From Bacillota bacterium (GTDB lineage Bacteria > Bacillota > Clostridia > Tissierellales > Sporanaerobacteraceae): DNA of 16,233 nucleotides. Position numbers and translations under genes: made by a program. Position 1 is the first letter of the stretch. Each line of letters begins with the position of its first letter. This document shows, piece after piece, positions 1-7,689 of this stretch. The notes under the pieces were generated by a model. It did not search any database, had not been told where the DNA came from, and saw only the letters and a program-made list of their open reading frames with translations. The DNA lies in NCBI GenBank assembly GCA_029779375.1, contig JAKPAR010000159.1, forward strand, positions 1 to 16,233, given 5' to 3'.

Positions 1-896
1 TGATGAAAAAGTTGTAAAGCTACATAAAAACCAGGTAATATTATAGTTAGAACAAGAGAAAGCATTCTTATAAATCTCAAAAATGAGGCAAAATGAGGTC
101 TGATATAATAGTCTTCACTAGTTTGAATGTTTTCTAAAAATAACTTAGGCACAGTCAAAACATGAGGACTACCATCACAAAATATAGCTACTCTTCCTTC
201 CAGAATTTTTCCTGCAACCACATCAGGTTTTTGGGTATTCCCTATGGTAGATAATATAGAAACTTTATTATCTTCTATATATTGTTCAATATATCCTGAT
301 TCTAATATTGCATCTGTGCCTATATTATTAATTCTTTTCCTAACTTCATTTAGAACATCTTCATTTACAATTCCATTTATATATGCAATAGAAACTTTGG
401 TATTTGTCTGTTTCCCTAATGTATAATCCTCAAATACTAAATTATTTGACTTGATTTTCTTTCGCAGTAAATTTCTATTAGAACTTATATCTTCAACAAA
501 TCCTTCTTTAGGCCCTCTTACAACTGCCTCTGCCTGAGCTTCTTGTATAGACCTTTTCTCCCAATTTTTTAAATTTGCTAAATAAGCAGTGGTCTTTCCA
601 TCGAAAAATATAGCTACATTTCCATCAGTAATTTTATTTATTACTTCATCTATTTCTCCTACCTCACTCAAACTAGAAATAGATATTATCTTTTTTATAT
701 CCTTGTTCTCCTTGTTATGTATAAGTGGTTTTACAATATCCCTATCTAATAAATTTCTATCAATAAAACCTTCAATATAAAATATAAGTATCTTTGTATA
801 GTCTCCTGCCTCGAACTCATAGTGAATTAGGTCACTACTATTTTGAAAACTATTTAATATAAGCTTTTTATTTTCCTCTATCTTTTTAGAAATCAT
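1..896 (-). CDS. GerA-family spore germination receptor subunit A (3' truncated by window edge)
   Basis: Reading the minus strand from ATG at 896 gives 298 open codons that continue past the left edge. GerA-type A subunits sit in the inner spore membrane and form nutrient germinant receptors with B and C subunits. The visible part is the soluble N-terminal domain. It contains a family-typical stretch near residue 128, with EAQAEAVVRGPKEGF followed by a helix rich in Arg/Lys, and later VAIFCDGSPHVLTVP. From about residue 277 a hydrophobic segment (LSLVLTIILPGFYVALQ) begins the membrane domain. Family members are usually about 480-500 residues, so roughly 40 percent is missing here. The start is supported by AGAGG 8 nt upstream and no earlier in-frame start. 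B and C partners, if present, would lie beyond position 1. The family call is from recognised sequence pattern; the germinant cannot be told. Confidence 0.9.
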   Translation of the reverse strand, partial: MISKKIEENKKLILNSFQNSSDLIHYEFEAGDYTKILIFYIEGFIDRNLLDRDIVKPLIHNKENKDIKKIISISSLSEVGEIDEVINKITDGNVAIFFDGKTTAYLANLKNWEKRSIQEAQAEAVVRGPKEGFVEDISSNRNLLRKKIKSNNLVFEDYTLGKQTNTKVSIAYINGIVNEDVLNEVRKRINNIGTDAILESGYIEQYIEDNKVSILSTIGNTQKPDVVAGKILEGRVAIFCDGSPHVLTVPKLFLENIQTSEDYYIRPHFASFLRFIRMLSLVLTIILPGFYVALQLFH

Positions 897-932
897 TCTA
901 TCATCCTCTTGACAATTAACCCTATTTATCTT

Positions 933-962
933 TAGTATGATTAATTATCAAAAAAATATAAG
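933..962 (-). promoter_or_regulatory. Candidate forespore sigma-G-type promoter of the gerA gene
   Basis: On the minus strand CATACTA (933-939) matches the sigma-G -10 consensus exactly and lies 36 nt upstream of the gerA start. The -35 position (about 957-962, CTTATA) matches TGAATA poorly and falls inside the pyr terminator hairpin. Bacillus gerA operons are known sigma-G genes, which makes this plausible. It is only a motif match. Confidence 0.4.
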
Positions 963-988
963 TACTCAATATTGAGTACTTATATTTT
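953..988 (-). terminator. Intrinsic terminator of the pyr operon
   Basis: A perfect 36-nt palindrome, with core AGTACTCAATATTGAGTACT. On the minus strand the right side ends in a run of T (ATATTTTTTT). The pyrE stop codon TAA (980-982) lies inside the stem. It closes the pyrB-to-pyrE transcript and separates it from gerA on the same strand. Confidence 0.8.
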
Positions 989-1540
989 CATATTTCTACT
1001 ACCTGGTTTTTCATAAGGTATATTAGCTTTGCACAGCGGACAATTTTCTTCATCATAAGTTTCTATTTCTAGTCTCACGCCACTATATAGTGGAAGTCCT
1101 ATGTCCCCTGTACTTCTATCAACTAAACATGCTATTCCTACTACTTCTCCTCCTAAACTATTTATAACTTCTACAGTTTCAAAAGAAGACTTACCTGTCG
1201 TAACTACATCTTCTGCTATAAGAACTTTTTGTCCTTTCTCTATTTGGAAACCTCTTCTCAAAGTCATTTTTCCATCTACTCTTTCTGTAAATATAGAAGG
1301 TTTTCCAGTTTGTCTTCCTAATTCATATCCTACAACTATTCCACCCATAGCAGGCCCTACAACTATATCAAAATCTATTTCTTTTACCTTTTCTGCTATT
1401 GGTTTTATAGCTTCTTCTGCTTTGTCTGGATACTGCAGAAGTTTTGCACATTGAACATATCTATTGCTATGTTTCCCAGATGAGAGCAAAAAATGTCCCT
1501 CAAGAAGTGCTCCTGTTTCTTTCAAAAGATTTATAAACAT
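980..1540 (-). CDS. pyrE: Orotate phosphoribosyltransferase
   Basis: Converts orotate plus PRPP to orotidine 5'-monophosphate, step five of UMP synthesis, in the cytosol. The 186-residue product carries the PRPP-binding signature [13 protein letters not shown] at residues 106-118, an RRGF segment at 95-98 and GPAMGG near 62-67. Length is normal for bacterial PyrE. ATG at 1540 is preceded by AAGGAGG and overlaps the pyrD stop codon by one base (TAATG), so translation is probably coupled. It is the last gene of the operon, and its stop codon sits in the terminator stem. The C-terminal ENCPLCKAN is a slightly unusual CxxC-bearing tail, seen in some clostridial PyrE-like proteins; no role is assigned. 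Confidence 0.95.
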   Translation of the reverse strand: MFINLLKETGALLEGHFLLSSGKHSNRYVQCAKLLQYPDKAEEAIKPIAEKVKEIDFDIVVGPAMGGIVVGYELGRQTGKPSIFTERVDGKMTLRRGFQIEKGQKVLIAEDVVTTGKSSFETVEVINSLGGEVVGIACLVDRSTGDIGLPLYSGVRLEIETYDEENCPLCKANIPYEKPGSRNMKI

Positions 1541-2448
1541 TAACTTTTCCTCCTTATAATACCTCTTATTTCTTTAAGAGATTTTATTCCTTCATCTTTC
1601 ATAAATTTCTCTATTCCGCTAATAATGTCCAAACATATATCAGGTTTAACAAAATTTCCACTGCCTATTTGTACCCCATATGCCCCAGACATTATAAATT
1701 CTATTGCATCTTTATAGTCCATGATACCACCTATTCCTATAACCGGAATATCAACAGCACTACATACTTCATAGACCATCCTTAAAGCAATGGGTTTTAT
1801 ACATGGTCCCGATAAACCAGCTATAGTATTTTCAAATACAGGTTTTTTCCCATAAATATCTATGGCCATACCACTAAATGTATTCACAAGAGAAAGCCCA
1901 TCTGCACCAGCTTCACAACATCTATAAGCCATATCAACTATATTTTCTGCATTTGGGGAAAGTTTCACAACAAGAGGTTTTTTAGATACTTTCTTTACTT
2001 CACTCACTACTTTAAAAGCTACATCTGATTTTATGCCAAAGGCCATTCCACCTTGCTTTACATTGGGACAAGATATATTAAGTTCAAACATTGGTATATT
2101 TGTTTTATTTAGTTTTTCTACTGCCATTATGTATTCTTCTATAGTACTTCCACCTACATTAGCTATAATCACAGTATCATATTTTTCCATATGAGGCAAT
2201 TCTTCTTCTATAAATACATCAACTCCTGGATTTTCTAAACCTATACTGTTTAATAGGCCTCCTGTAGTTTCATGTATTCTAGTTCCACTATTTCCATGTC
2301 TTTCATGTAAAGTAATCCCTTTTGTACATATACCCCCTAATTTTGATAGTGAATAAAACTTTTCATATTCTCTCCCAAATCCAAAGGTTCCAGAAGCTGC
2401 AATAACAGGGTTCTTAAATTCTACTCCACAAATTTCAACACTAGTCAT
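1540..2448 (-). CDS. pyrD: Dihydroorotate dehydrogenase B (NAD+), catalytic subunit
   Basis: Oxidises dihydroorotate to orotate with FMN; in the class 1B enzyme electrons pass to NAD+ through PyrK. The 302-residue protein has the FMN-barrel N-terminus ending GTFGFG (about residues 20-25). The catalytic loop [14 protein letters not shown] puts Cys at residue 127, as in class 1 enzymes (class 2 uses Ser). The C-terminal phosphate-binding segment PVIGIGGI is also present. The open frame continues 12 codons further upstream, but ATG at 2448 is preferred. It has GGAGAGGAG about 10 nt upstream, and the protein then begins [15 protein letters not shown], as family members do. It overlaps the 3' end of pyrK by 8 nt. 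The adjacent pyrK confirms the class 1B assignment. Confidence 0.95.
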   Translation of the reverse strand: MTSVEICGVEFKNPVIAASGTFGFGREYEKFYSLSKLGGICTKGITLHERHGNSGTRIHETTGGLLNSIGLENPGVDVFIEEELPHMEKYDTVIIANVGGSTIEEYIMAVEKLNKTNIPMFELNISCPNVKQGGMAFGIKSDVAFKVVSEVKKVSKKPLVVKLSPNAENIVDMAYRCCEAGADGLSLVNTFSGMAIDIYGKKPVFENTIAGLSGPCIKPIALRMVYEVCSAVDIPVIGIGGIMDYKDAIEFIMSGAYGVQIGSGNFVKPDICLDIISGIEKFMKDEGIKSLKEIRGIIRRKS

Positions 2449-3175
2449 TGAAAACAATCTCCTCTCCTTTGAATACTGGACCATCCTTACACACTTTTCT
2501 CATTCCTGATGTAGTCAAAATGCTACAACCTAAACAGGCTCCTATGCCACAAGCCATTCGTCTTTCCATTGATATATACGCAGATACATTCGCCTTTCTA
2601 CACATATCTAAAACAATTCTCATCATAGGCAATGGTCCACAGGTATATACGGAAGAATATTTCTCAGGCTGAAAAATTTCAGTGATAAATCCACTGTGCC
2701 CTTCAAGTCCACTATCAGTAGATATATATATATTCTCTACATTCTTTTCTATTTTGTCCATATAAAATGATTTTTCACGAAACCCTGCATAAAAATCCAC
2801 TTTAGTAGAAAGTTTGTGGCATAAATATACCATAGGTGCTATCCCTATACCTCCTGCTACAATTCCTACATTTCCTTCAATACCTAGTGGAAAACCTGTT
2901 CCCAAAGGCCCTAAAAGTTCTATGGAATCTCCACTTCTAAGCTTTGAAAAAAGTTCTGTACCCTTTCCTTTTATCTCATATAAAAAAATTATAGTTCCAT
3001 TTTCAATATTAGATATACTTATTGGTCTTGATAAAAATGGTTCTCTATTCCAAGCTCTCAACATATAAAATTGTCCTGGTTGGCCTTTAAAATTTTCTCC
3101 TACTTTCATCTCATATATATTTTCATAGACTTGAGTATTTGAAAAAACAACTCCACTACAGTACTTTGGATCCAC
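2441..3175 (-). CDS. pyrK: Dihydroorotate dehydrogenase B, electron transfer subunit
   Basis: FAD and [2Fe-2S] subunit that carries electrons from PyrD's FMN to NAD+. The 244 residues show the ferredoxin-reductase fold: an FAD-binding RPIS at 50-53, [11 protein letters not shown] at about 104-114 for NAD binding, and YTCGP at about 177-181. Near the C-terminus are the cluster cysteines C209, C214, C217 and C229 in the pattern CGIGACLGC then KVC. The start is GTG at 3175. AAGGAGG lies 9 nt upstream and inside the end of pyrF, with which it overlaps by 20 nt. It overlaps pyrD by 8 nt downstream. Order, motifs and length all agree with PyrK. Confidence 0.94.
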   Translation of the reverse strand: MDPKYCSGVVFSNTQVYENIYEMKVGENFKGQPGQFYMLRAWNREPFLSRPISISNIENGTIIFLYEIKGKGTELFSKLRSGDSIELLGPLGTGFPLGIEGNVGIVAGGIGIAPMVYLCHKLSTKVDFYAGFREKSFYMDKIEKNVENIYISTDSGLEGHSGFITEIFQPEKYSSVYTCGPLPMMRIVLDMCRKANVSAYISMERRMACGIGACLGCSILTTSGMRKVCKDGPVFKGEEIVFND

Positions 3176-4025
3176 TTGAAATGTCCTCCTTCATATTCAA
3201 TACAGCTTTTCTAATATATTCATCAAACTTTTCTATTCCATCTTCATATTTCTTATAAGCTGTGATTATTCCTCTAGAAGAATTCACGACTCCACCATTT
3301 CCATTCTTTAGATAATGAGCCACATCAGAACCCTTTCCTCCTTGAGCACCATATCCTGGTATCAAGAAAAACATATTGTCAAGTCTATTTCTTATCTCTT
3401 CTGCTTCTTCTAAATGAGTTCCACCTACTACTGCTCCTATAGAGCTATATCCACATCTACCCATATATTTTAAAGCAATTTCTTTAAGTTTATCTCCAAC
3501 ATGATTATATAGTTTTTCATTGCCATTTACATTTAAATATTGAATATCTTTAGCACCATCATTAGAAGTTCTTAAAAGTATAAAAAGTCCCTTATCTTTC
3601 TTTTCAACATAGTCAAGATAAGGTATGATACTATCAAAACCCATATAAGGATTTAAAGTAATGATATCACTCTCAAAATCTCCCTCAAAATGAGCTTTTG
3701 CATACATCTGTGCCGTAGAAGAAATATCTCCTCTTTTTATATCTGCTATGACTATAGAACCATTGTCCCTTATATATTTAAGGGTTTTCTTATAGGCGCT
3801 CATCCCCTTTAATCCATAAGCTTCATAAAATGCAATCTGCACTTTATAGCATGGGACAATATCAATAGTTGCATCTATGACTCTTTTGTTAAATTGAAAT
3901 AATATATCTTCTACTGAAACATTTCTATCCATCATATTGTCAGGTACATAATCTAAACAAGTATCTAATCCTACACATACGTTTCCTTTTTTTCTTACTT
4001 CCTCATACAATCTATCTATTATCAA
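3156..4025 (-). CDS. pyrF: Orotidine 5'-phosphate decarboxylase (long, type 2)
   Basis: Decarboxylates OMP to UMP, the final step of the pathway. At 289 residues it is longer than the roughly 240-residue type 1 enzyme. It has the type 2 active-site stretch ADIKRGDIS, with D95, K97 and D100 as the Asp-Lys-Asp set, plus an N-terminal GLDTCLDYVP. The start is TTG at 4025, with GGAGGG 8 nt upstream. That start overlaps the end of pyrC by 14 nt. A later start would remove the GLDTCLD strand, which carries a conserved Asp. Its 3' end overlaps pyrK by 20 nt and contains pyrK's ribosome binding site. Confidence 0.94.
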   Translation of the reverse strand: MIIDRLYEEVRKKGNVCVGLDTCLDYVPDNMMDRNVSVEDILFQFNKRVIDATIDIVPCYKVQIAFYEAYGLKGMSAYKKTLKYIRDNGSIVIADIKRGDISSTAQMYAKAHFEGDFESDIITLNPYMGFDSIIPYLDYVEKKDKGLFILLRTSNDGAKDIQYLNVNGNEKLYNHVGDKLKEIALKYMGRCGYSSIGAVVGGTHLEEAEEIRNRLDNMFFLIPGYGAQGGKGSDVAHYLKNGNGGVVNSSRGIITAYKKYEDGIEKFDEYIRKAVLNMKEDISSGSKVL

Positions 4026-5214
4026 AATTTATCCCTCCATTGTATTTTACTTGACCATTCTTAATAGTAGCTAATATTTCTCCATAGTATTTTCTTTTGT
4101 GGAAAGGAGTATTTTTACCTTTAGATACAAATGTATTTTCATCTACTTCTACTTCTTTTTCTAAATCTACCAAAACTAAATCCCCGTCATATCCCTTTTC
4201 AATTTTCCCTTTATTTACTCCTACAATTTCTCCTGGATTTTTACTCATGAGTTCAGACAATTTTTTTATAGAAATATGTCCATTCTTAACCAATGTAGTA
4301 TAGCATACAGAAAAAGCAGTCTCTAAACCTGATATTCCGCAAGCTCCCTTTAATTTATCTTCATAACTATGAGGTGCATGATCTGTAGCGATGACATCGA
4401 CAAAACCTTCCTTTATGCCACTAATTAGCGAATCCACATCTTCTATTGACCTTATAGGAGGATTGACCTTATAATCATTGTCATAAAGTGCTATATGATG
4501 TGGAGTCACCTCACAAGTAATAGGCAGTTCCTCTTTTTTTGCAGAAATTATTCCCATCATAGCTTCTTTCGTACTCACATGAGCAAAATGAAGCCTTGAT
4601 TTTGTCTTTCTCACAAGTTCTATATCTCTAAAAGTCATATTGTTTTCAGATTGTCTACTATCTATATTCACTACACTTTCATCTTCTTCATGAGCAATTA
4701 GAATTAAGCCTTTTTCCCCTGCTTTTTTTAGTGCATTATACATAATATCTTCTTTTTGAACTCCTTTTCCATCATCAGATAAAAACTTTACACATTTCTC
4801 CAATTTATCTATGTGGTCTAATGACACTCCATCAAAATTTCTTGTTATAGAAACAGTTTGATGAACATCTATCAAATCCAATTCTTTAGATTTATCTAGT
4901 ACATAATTTACCACATCCATAGTGCTACAAATAGGATTCGTGTTTGCCATAAGATTGACAAATGTATATCCACCTTTTAGTGCTGCAAGACTTCCAGTAT
5001 AGATATCTTCTTTATATGTATATCCTGGGTCTCTAAAGTGAACATGCATATCTATGAAGGATGGCAGTACTGCCAATCCTTCATAGTTTATAGTATTGCA
5101 ATCATAATTCAAATTTGAGCCAAAGTCTTCTATTTTTCCATTTAAAATATAAATATCTCCATAAAAATCTTTATCCCAATCAATTAGTCTGCAACCTTTC
5201 ATCAGAAGTTCCAT
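4012..5214 (-). CDS. pyrC: Dihydroorotase (class I)
   Basis: Cyclises carbamoyl-aspartate to dihydroorotate, the third pathway step. The 400-residue protein is an amidohydrolase with metal ligands in order: DMHVHFRDPG (H57, H59), the SDDG segment at 146-149, H175 in IAHEED, HFAHVS (H209, H212), CEVTPHH near 234-240, and the catalytic Asp in ATDHAPH (D278). The DDG segment resembles the Aquifex-like enzymes that use Asp rather than a carboxylated Lys as metal bridge. This is inferred from pattern only. The frame is open 22 codons further upstream into pyrI. ATG at 5214 is preferred because GGGAGG lies 6 nt before it and the product then starts MELLMKGCRLID, normal for the family. It begins 1 nt after the pyrI stop and overlaps pyrF by 14 nt. 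Confidence 0.94.
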   Translation of the reverse strand: MELLMKGCRLIDWDKDFYGDIYILNGKIEDFGSNLNYDCNTINYEGLAVLPSFIDMHVHFRDPGYTYKEDIYTGSLAALKGGYTFVNLMANTNPICSTMDVVNYVLDKSKELDLIDVHQTVSITRNFDGVSLDHIDKLEKCVKFLSDDGKGVQKEDIMYNALKKAGEKGLILIAHEEDESVVNIDSRQSENNMTFRDIELVRKTKSRLHFAHVSTKEAMMGIISAKKEELPITCEVTPHHIALYDNDYKVNPPIRSIEDVDSLISGIKEGFVDVIATDHAPHSYEDKLKGACGISGLETAFSVCYTTLVKNGHISIKKLSELMSKNPGEIVGVNKGKIEKGYDGDLVLVDLEKEVEVDENTFVSKGKNTPFHKRKYYGEILATIKNGQVKYNGGINFDNR

Positions 5215-5215
5215 T

Positions 5216-5647
5216 TTAGCCCTCCCAACCATCATAATTGTGGTCACAGTATTCACATTTATATATTCCTTTTTCTTCATCTACTAGCACAAATTTATGA
5301 ACTATATTTCTTTCTATAGAAGTCACACATCTAGGATTTTTGCACTCGATAACATTTTCTATTTTTTTAGGTAAAGATAAATGTATTTTTTCTTTTATTT
5401 TTTCATCTTCTATTATAGCTATAGTTATATTTGGATCTATAAATCCCAACATAGTCAAATCTAAATCCATTACATTTTCTATTTTAATTAAATCTTTTTT
5501 CCCATATTTTTTGCTAGGTACATTCATGATAAGGGCTACTCTGTAGTCAGCTTTATCAAGACCTAGATAATTAAATATTTTAAATCCATATCCTACCTTT
5601 ATATGATCTATAACTATTCCGTTAGCGATACTGTCGATATTTAACAT
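5216..5647 (-). CDS. pyrI: Aspartate carbamoyltransferase regulatory subunit
   Basis: Regulatory chain of aspartate carbamoyltransferase; in well-studied enzymes it binds CTP/ATP in its N-terminal domain and docks to PyrB through a zinc domain. The 143 residues have the family's N-terminal strand pattern ([15 protein letters not shown]) and four zinc cysteines, C102, C107, C131 and C134, in a Cx4C...CxxC arrangement. ATG at 5647 follows the pyrB stop with no gap, and GGGGGTGG lies upstream inside pyrB. PyrI is absent from Bacillus subtilis but found in Clostridia and enterobacteria. Its presence predicts an allosteric holoenzyme here. Confidence 0.95.
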   Translation of the reverse strand: MLNIDSIANGIVIDHIKVGYGFKIFNYLGLDKADYRVALIMNVPSKKYGKKDLIKIENVMDLDLTMLGFIDPNITIAIIEDEKIKEKIHLSLPKKIENVIECKNPRCVTSIERNIVHKFVLVDEEKGIYKCEYCDHNYDGWEG

Positions 5648-6568
5648 TTATTCCACCCCCAACAATTTTAATATAAGAGCCATTCTCACATACATACCAA
5701 ATTTAACTTGTCTAAAATAACAAGCCCTAGGATCATTATCTACTTCATAGCTAATTTCATTTACTCTTGGCAATGGATGCAATACAGTCAAATCTTCTTT
5801 TGCCAACTTCATTTTTTCAGAATCTAAAATATAGCTATCTTTTAGTCTTATATAATCAGCTTCGTTGAAAAATCTTTCTTTTTGTACTCTTGTCATATAT
5901 AGTATGTCTAAATCACCTATAACATCTTCCAATTTTTCAACTTCTATATATTTTATATTCTTATCGTCTAATACATTTTTTATATAAGGTGGAATTCTAA
6001 GCTCCTGAGGAGAAATGAGAATAAATGAATTGTTTTCATATCTTGAAAGTGCTTTTATAAGAGAATGAACTGTTCTTCCAAATTTTAAATCACCACATAG
6101 TCCTATAGTTAGATTTGAAAAATTTCCTTTAATATTTTGAATAGTTAAAAGATCTGTCAAAGTTTGAGTTGGATGTTGATGCCCTCCATCTCCTGCATTT
6201 ATGATAGGAACAGGAGAATACATAGAAGCTAATTTGGGAGCTCCTTCTTTGGGGTGTCTCATAGCTATTATATCTGTATAAGAACCAACAGTTCTTATGG
6301 TATCTGCAATGCTTTCACCTTTCATCACTGAACTTGAACCTGGCTCTGAGAAGCCAACTACATTGCCTCCAAGTCTTAACATTGCAGATTCAAAACTAAA
6401 TCTCGTTCTAGTACTTGGTTCATAAAAAAGAGTTGCTAACAATTTTCCATCACAAGAATGCAAATACATATTTTGATTTTCAATTATACTATTAGCTAAT
6501 GTAAATATTTCATCTAATTCTTCTTTTGTAAAATCTTCTGGTTCAATTAAATGTCTGCCTTTTAACAT
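5648..6568 (-). CDS. pyrB: Aspartate carbamoyltransferase catalytic subunit
   Basis: Joins carbamoyl phosphate and aspartate, the committed step of pyrimidine synthesis. The 306 residues include the carbamoyl-phosphate loop STRTRFS at 52-58, the AMRHP segment near residue 105, HPTQ at 132-135 and the aspartate-domain HPLPRVNEI. Length is normal. ATG at 6568 has GGAGGG 6 nt upstream. It is the first gene of the pyr operon, directly downstream of the attenuator, and is immediately followed by pyrI. Carbamoyl phosphate synthase genes are not in this window. Confidence 0.96.
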   Translation of the reverse strand: MLKGRHLIEPEDFTKEELDEIFTLANSIIENQNMYLHSCDGKLLATLFYEPSTRTRFSFESAMLRLGGNVVGFSEPGSSSVMKGESIADTIRTVGSYTDIIAMRHPKEGAPKLASMYSPVPIINAGDGGHQHPTQTLTDLLTIQNIKGNFSNLTIGLCGDLKFGRTVHSLIKALSRYENNSFILISPQELRIPPYIKNVLDDKNIKYIEVEKLEDVIGDLDILYMTRVQKERFFNEADYIRLKDSYILDSEKMKLAKEDLTVLHPLPRVNEISYEVDNDPRACYFRQVKFGMYVRMALILKLLGVE

Positions 6569-6615
6569 ATTGTTCCCTCCTCTTTCTTTAACCTTATTTT
6601 AAAAGGAAAGGGCAC

Positions 6616-6641
6616 AAAAAAACCTTCCATTTAAAGGAAGG
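6616..6641 (-). terminator. Attenuator terminator in the pyr leader
   Basis: On the minus strand CCTTCC and GGAAGG (arms at 6636-6641 and 6623-6628) form a 6-bp stem with a 7-nt loop, followed by seven T (6622-6616). It lies about 48 nt upstream of the pyrB start. Its 5' arm can pair instead with the 3' arm of the PyrR-binding hairpin, which is the expected attenuation switch. Confidence 0.82.
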
Positions 6642-6660
6642 CATGACTATTCTGCGCTTT

Positions 6661-6691
6661 CCTTTCTGACCTCACTGGATCAGTTTAAAGG
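6661..6691 (-). promoter_or_regulatory. PyrR-binding hairpin (anti-antiterminator) of the pyr leader
   Basis: On the minus strand CCTTT (6687-6691) and AAAGG (6661-6665) form an outer stem. They enclose CTGATCCAGTGAGGTCAG, which folds as CTGA-bulge-CC / GG-TCAG around AGTGA. The loop matches the conserved PyrR-binding core TCCAGNGAGG of Bacillus pyr leaders. The 3' arm AAAGGAA is complementary to TTCCTTT of the downstream terminator. UMP- or UTP-bound PyrR should stabilise this hairpin, let the terminator form and switch the operon off. pyrR itself is not in the window. Confidence 0.85.
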
Positions 6692-6708
6692 TACTATTAT
6701 TTTTTATA

Positions 6709-6737
6709 AATCTATCACAAATTTATGTATTTGTCAA
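6709..6737 (-). promoter_or_regulatory. Sigma-A promoter of the pyr operon
   Basis: On the minus strand TTGACA (6732-6737) is followed after exactly 17 nt by TAGATT (6709-6714), with a TG one base before it (extended -10). Transcription would begin near 6702, just ahead of the PyrR hairpin. The match is good and the position fits the attenuator. Confidence 0.75.
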
Positions 6738-6743
6738 TATTTT

Positions 6744-6779
6744 TTTAAATGGGCACCCAATATTGAGTGCCCATTTAAA
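6744..6779 (-). terminator. Palindromic hairpin after the coat genes
   Basis: A 36-nt inverted repeat with arms of 18 nt and one imperfect pair, directly after the stop codon of the 88-residue coat gene. The imperfect pair is a G-U wobble in minus-strand RNA but a C-A mismatch in plus-strand RNA, so the minus strand is the likely functional one. There is no strong T run beyond ATTT, so termination may be weak. The pyr promoter -35 begins 7 nt further on. Confidence 0.55.
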
Positions 6780-6783
6780 CTAT

Positions 6784-7050
6784 CTATCTCATTGTTGGTG
6801 TTGTACCACCAGTAAGTCCACTTTTAACCTGTTGAATTGTTTTTTGATCAGCTGTTGGCGCAGGGGTATAATATCCTTTTTGTTCTGCTATTTGAAATAA
6901 TTGATATTGAAATTGTTCTGCTTCATTTCGAAGTTGTTGCAATGTACCTCTCAACTGTTGATTAGCACATTCAGTTATGGCCTTTGTATAGCTATCTATA
7001 CTAGCTTTAGTACCAGCTAAAACATCACTTACCATATCTTTTTCTTGCAT
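6784..7050 (-). CDS. Spore coat protein, CotF-like
   Basis: An 88-residue, Gln-rich, predicted all-helical protein of the coat F (CotF-like) type. It starts MQEKDMVSDVLAGTKASI, continues with ECANQQLR and QFQYQLFQIAEQKGYY, and ends in a Pro/Thr-rich tail. Such proteins are common in clostridial spores; their exact role in the coat is unknown. ATG at 7050 has GGAGGG 6 nt upstream. It follows the 68-residue partner by 19 nt, so the two are one transcription unit. The single Cys (ECANQQ) aligns with a Cys in the partner gene. The family call rests on recognised sequence pattern. Confidence 0.85.
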   Translation of the reverse strand: MQEKDMVSDVLAGTKASIDSYTKAITECANQQLRGTLQQLRNEAEQFQYQLFQIAEQKGYYTPAPTADQKTIQQVKSGLTGGTTPTMR

Positions 7051-7069
7051 ACCATTCCCTCCTCTTAAA

Positions 7070-7276
7070 TTATAATGAATTTGTTAAATTTGTTGCGGTA
7101 GTTTGAGCATCCTGACTTGACTGTTTAAATAACTGTTTAATTTGTTGATCTTGACATTGATTTGAATAAAAATCAAGTTTTGTAGCCATAGTTTGGTGAC
7201 AACCAATTATTTCTCTTAAAGATTGCAATTCTGATTGATTTATATTTCCTAAGTTCACAGTATTTTTAAGTGTCAT
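7070..7276 (-). CDS. Small CotF-like spore coat protein
   Basis: A 68-residue Gln-rich helical protein with two cysteines (IIGCHQTM and NQCQDQQIK). It resembles the first half of coat F-type proteins and shares the pattern C-x-[DN]-Q-Q-[IL]-[KR] with the neighbouring 88-residue protein. This suggests the two are diverged copies of one helical unit that assemble together. ATG at 7276 is supported by AAGGAG 8 nt upstream. It is the first gene of a two-gene unit. Spore coat assignment is by family resemblance and neighbour; function is not established. Confidence 0.75.
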   Translation of the reverse strand: MTLKNTVNLGNINQSELQSLREIIGCHQTMATKLDFYSNQCQDQQIKQLFKQSSQDAQTTATNLTNSL

Positions 7277-7319
7277 AGAAAAGCTCCTTTCTCATGTTTT
7301 TTATTTTTCAACTCTTTTA

Positions 7320-7350
7320 TATTTTGTCTTTTTGAATTGACATTTATTCA
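7320..7350 (-). promoter_or_regulatory. Candidate sporulation (sigma-G-like) promoter of the coat gene pair
   Basis: On the minus strand TGAATA (7345-7350), an exact sigma-G -35, is followed after 18 nt by CAAAATA (7320-7326), 5 of 7 to CATACTA. A start near 7313 would leave a leader of about 37 nt. This is a motif match only; coat genes are often read by mother-cell sigma factors instead. Confidence 0.35.
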
Positions 7351-7415
7351 TGGAAAAAAGGAACTAAATAATAGATTCAAAAGTGGAAATAATAAAAATG
7401 AATGGAGGTGATTAT

Positions 7416-7682
7416 ATGAATGAAAAAAAGGTTGTAGTTGAAAATACACTTACTCCTTATATAAATTTTTTGAAAGACAGCGGATATGATGTTTACACAT
7501 TATATAAAAACGAAAATATAAACAATATAAAATCTCCAGATTATAAAGCAATAATTGTATCTGGATTAGACGTTTTAAGCACTACTGATGCCTCTTATGA
7601 CAATCCTCCAGTTCCTATTTTAGAAGCTAAAGGCAGAACTCCAGAAGAAATATATAATTTGTTAGAATCTAGATATAAATAA
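7416..7682 (+). CDS. YkuS-like (UPF0180 family) small protein
   Basis: An 88-residue protein resembling YkuS/UPF0180 of Bacillus. It has an N-terminal helix-strand (VVVENTLTPYINFLKDSGYDVYTL), then YKAIIVSGLDVLSTTD, then a C-terminal GRTPEEIYNLLESRYK typical of the family. The function is unknown. The frame extends 11 codons upstream to 7383. ATG at 7416 is chosen because GGAGGTGAT lies just before it and the trimmed protein has the family's usual length. It is divergent from the coat genes across about 140 bp. A TTGACA at 7337-7342 lacks a -10 at normal spacing, so no promoter is assigned. No terminator is seen before the met promoter, which starts 8 nt after the stop codon. Confidence 0.7.
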   Translation: MNEKKVVVENTLTPYINFLKDSGYDVYTLYKNENINNIKSPDYKAIIVSGLDVLSTTDASYDNPPVPILEAKGRTPEEIYNLLESRYK

Positions 7683-7689
7683 AAAAACA

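Noticed and set aside
1101..1454. Open frame on the plus strand opposite pyrE, and similar ones opposite pyrK, nifJ, metN and metI
   Set aside because: They lie fully within well-identified genes on the other strand, have no ribosome binding site and show no recognisable protein pattern.
2449..2484. Longer pyrD start, 12 codons upstream
   Set aside because: The extension has no family similarity. The downstream ATG has a strong, well-spaced ribosome binding site.
5215..5280. Longer pyrC start, 22 codons upstream within pyrI
   Set aside because: ATG at 5214 has GGGAGG 6 nt upstream and gives the normal dihydroorotase N-terminus.
7337..7370. Possible promoter for the YkuS-like gene from TTGACA at 7337
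   Set aside because: No -10 element lies at 16-18 nt; the nearest candidate (TAAATA) is 22 nt away.
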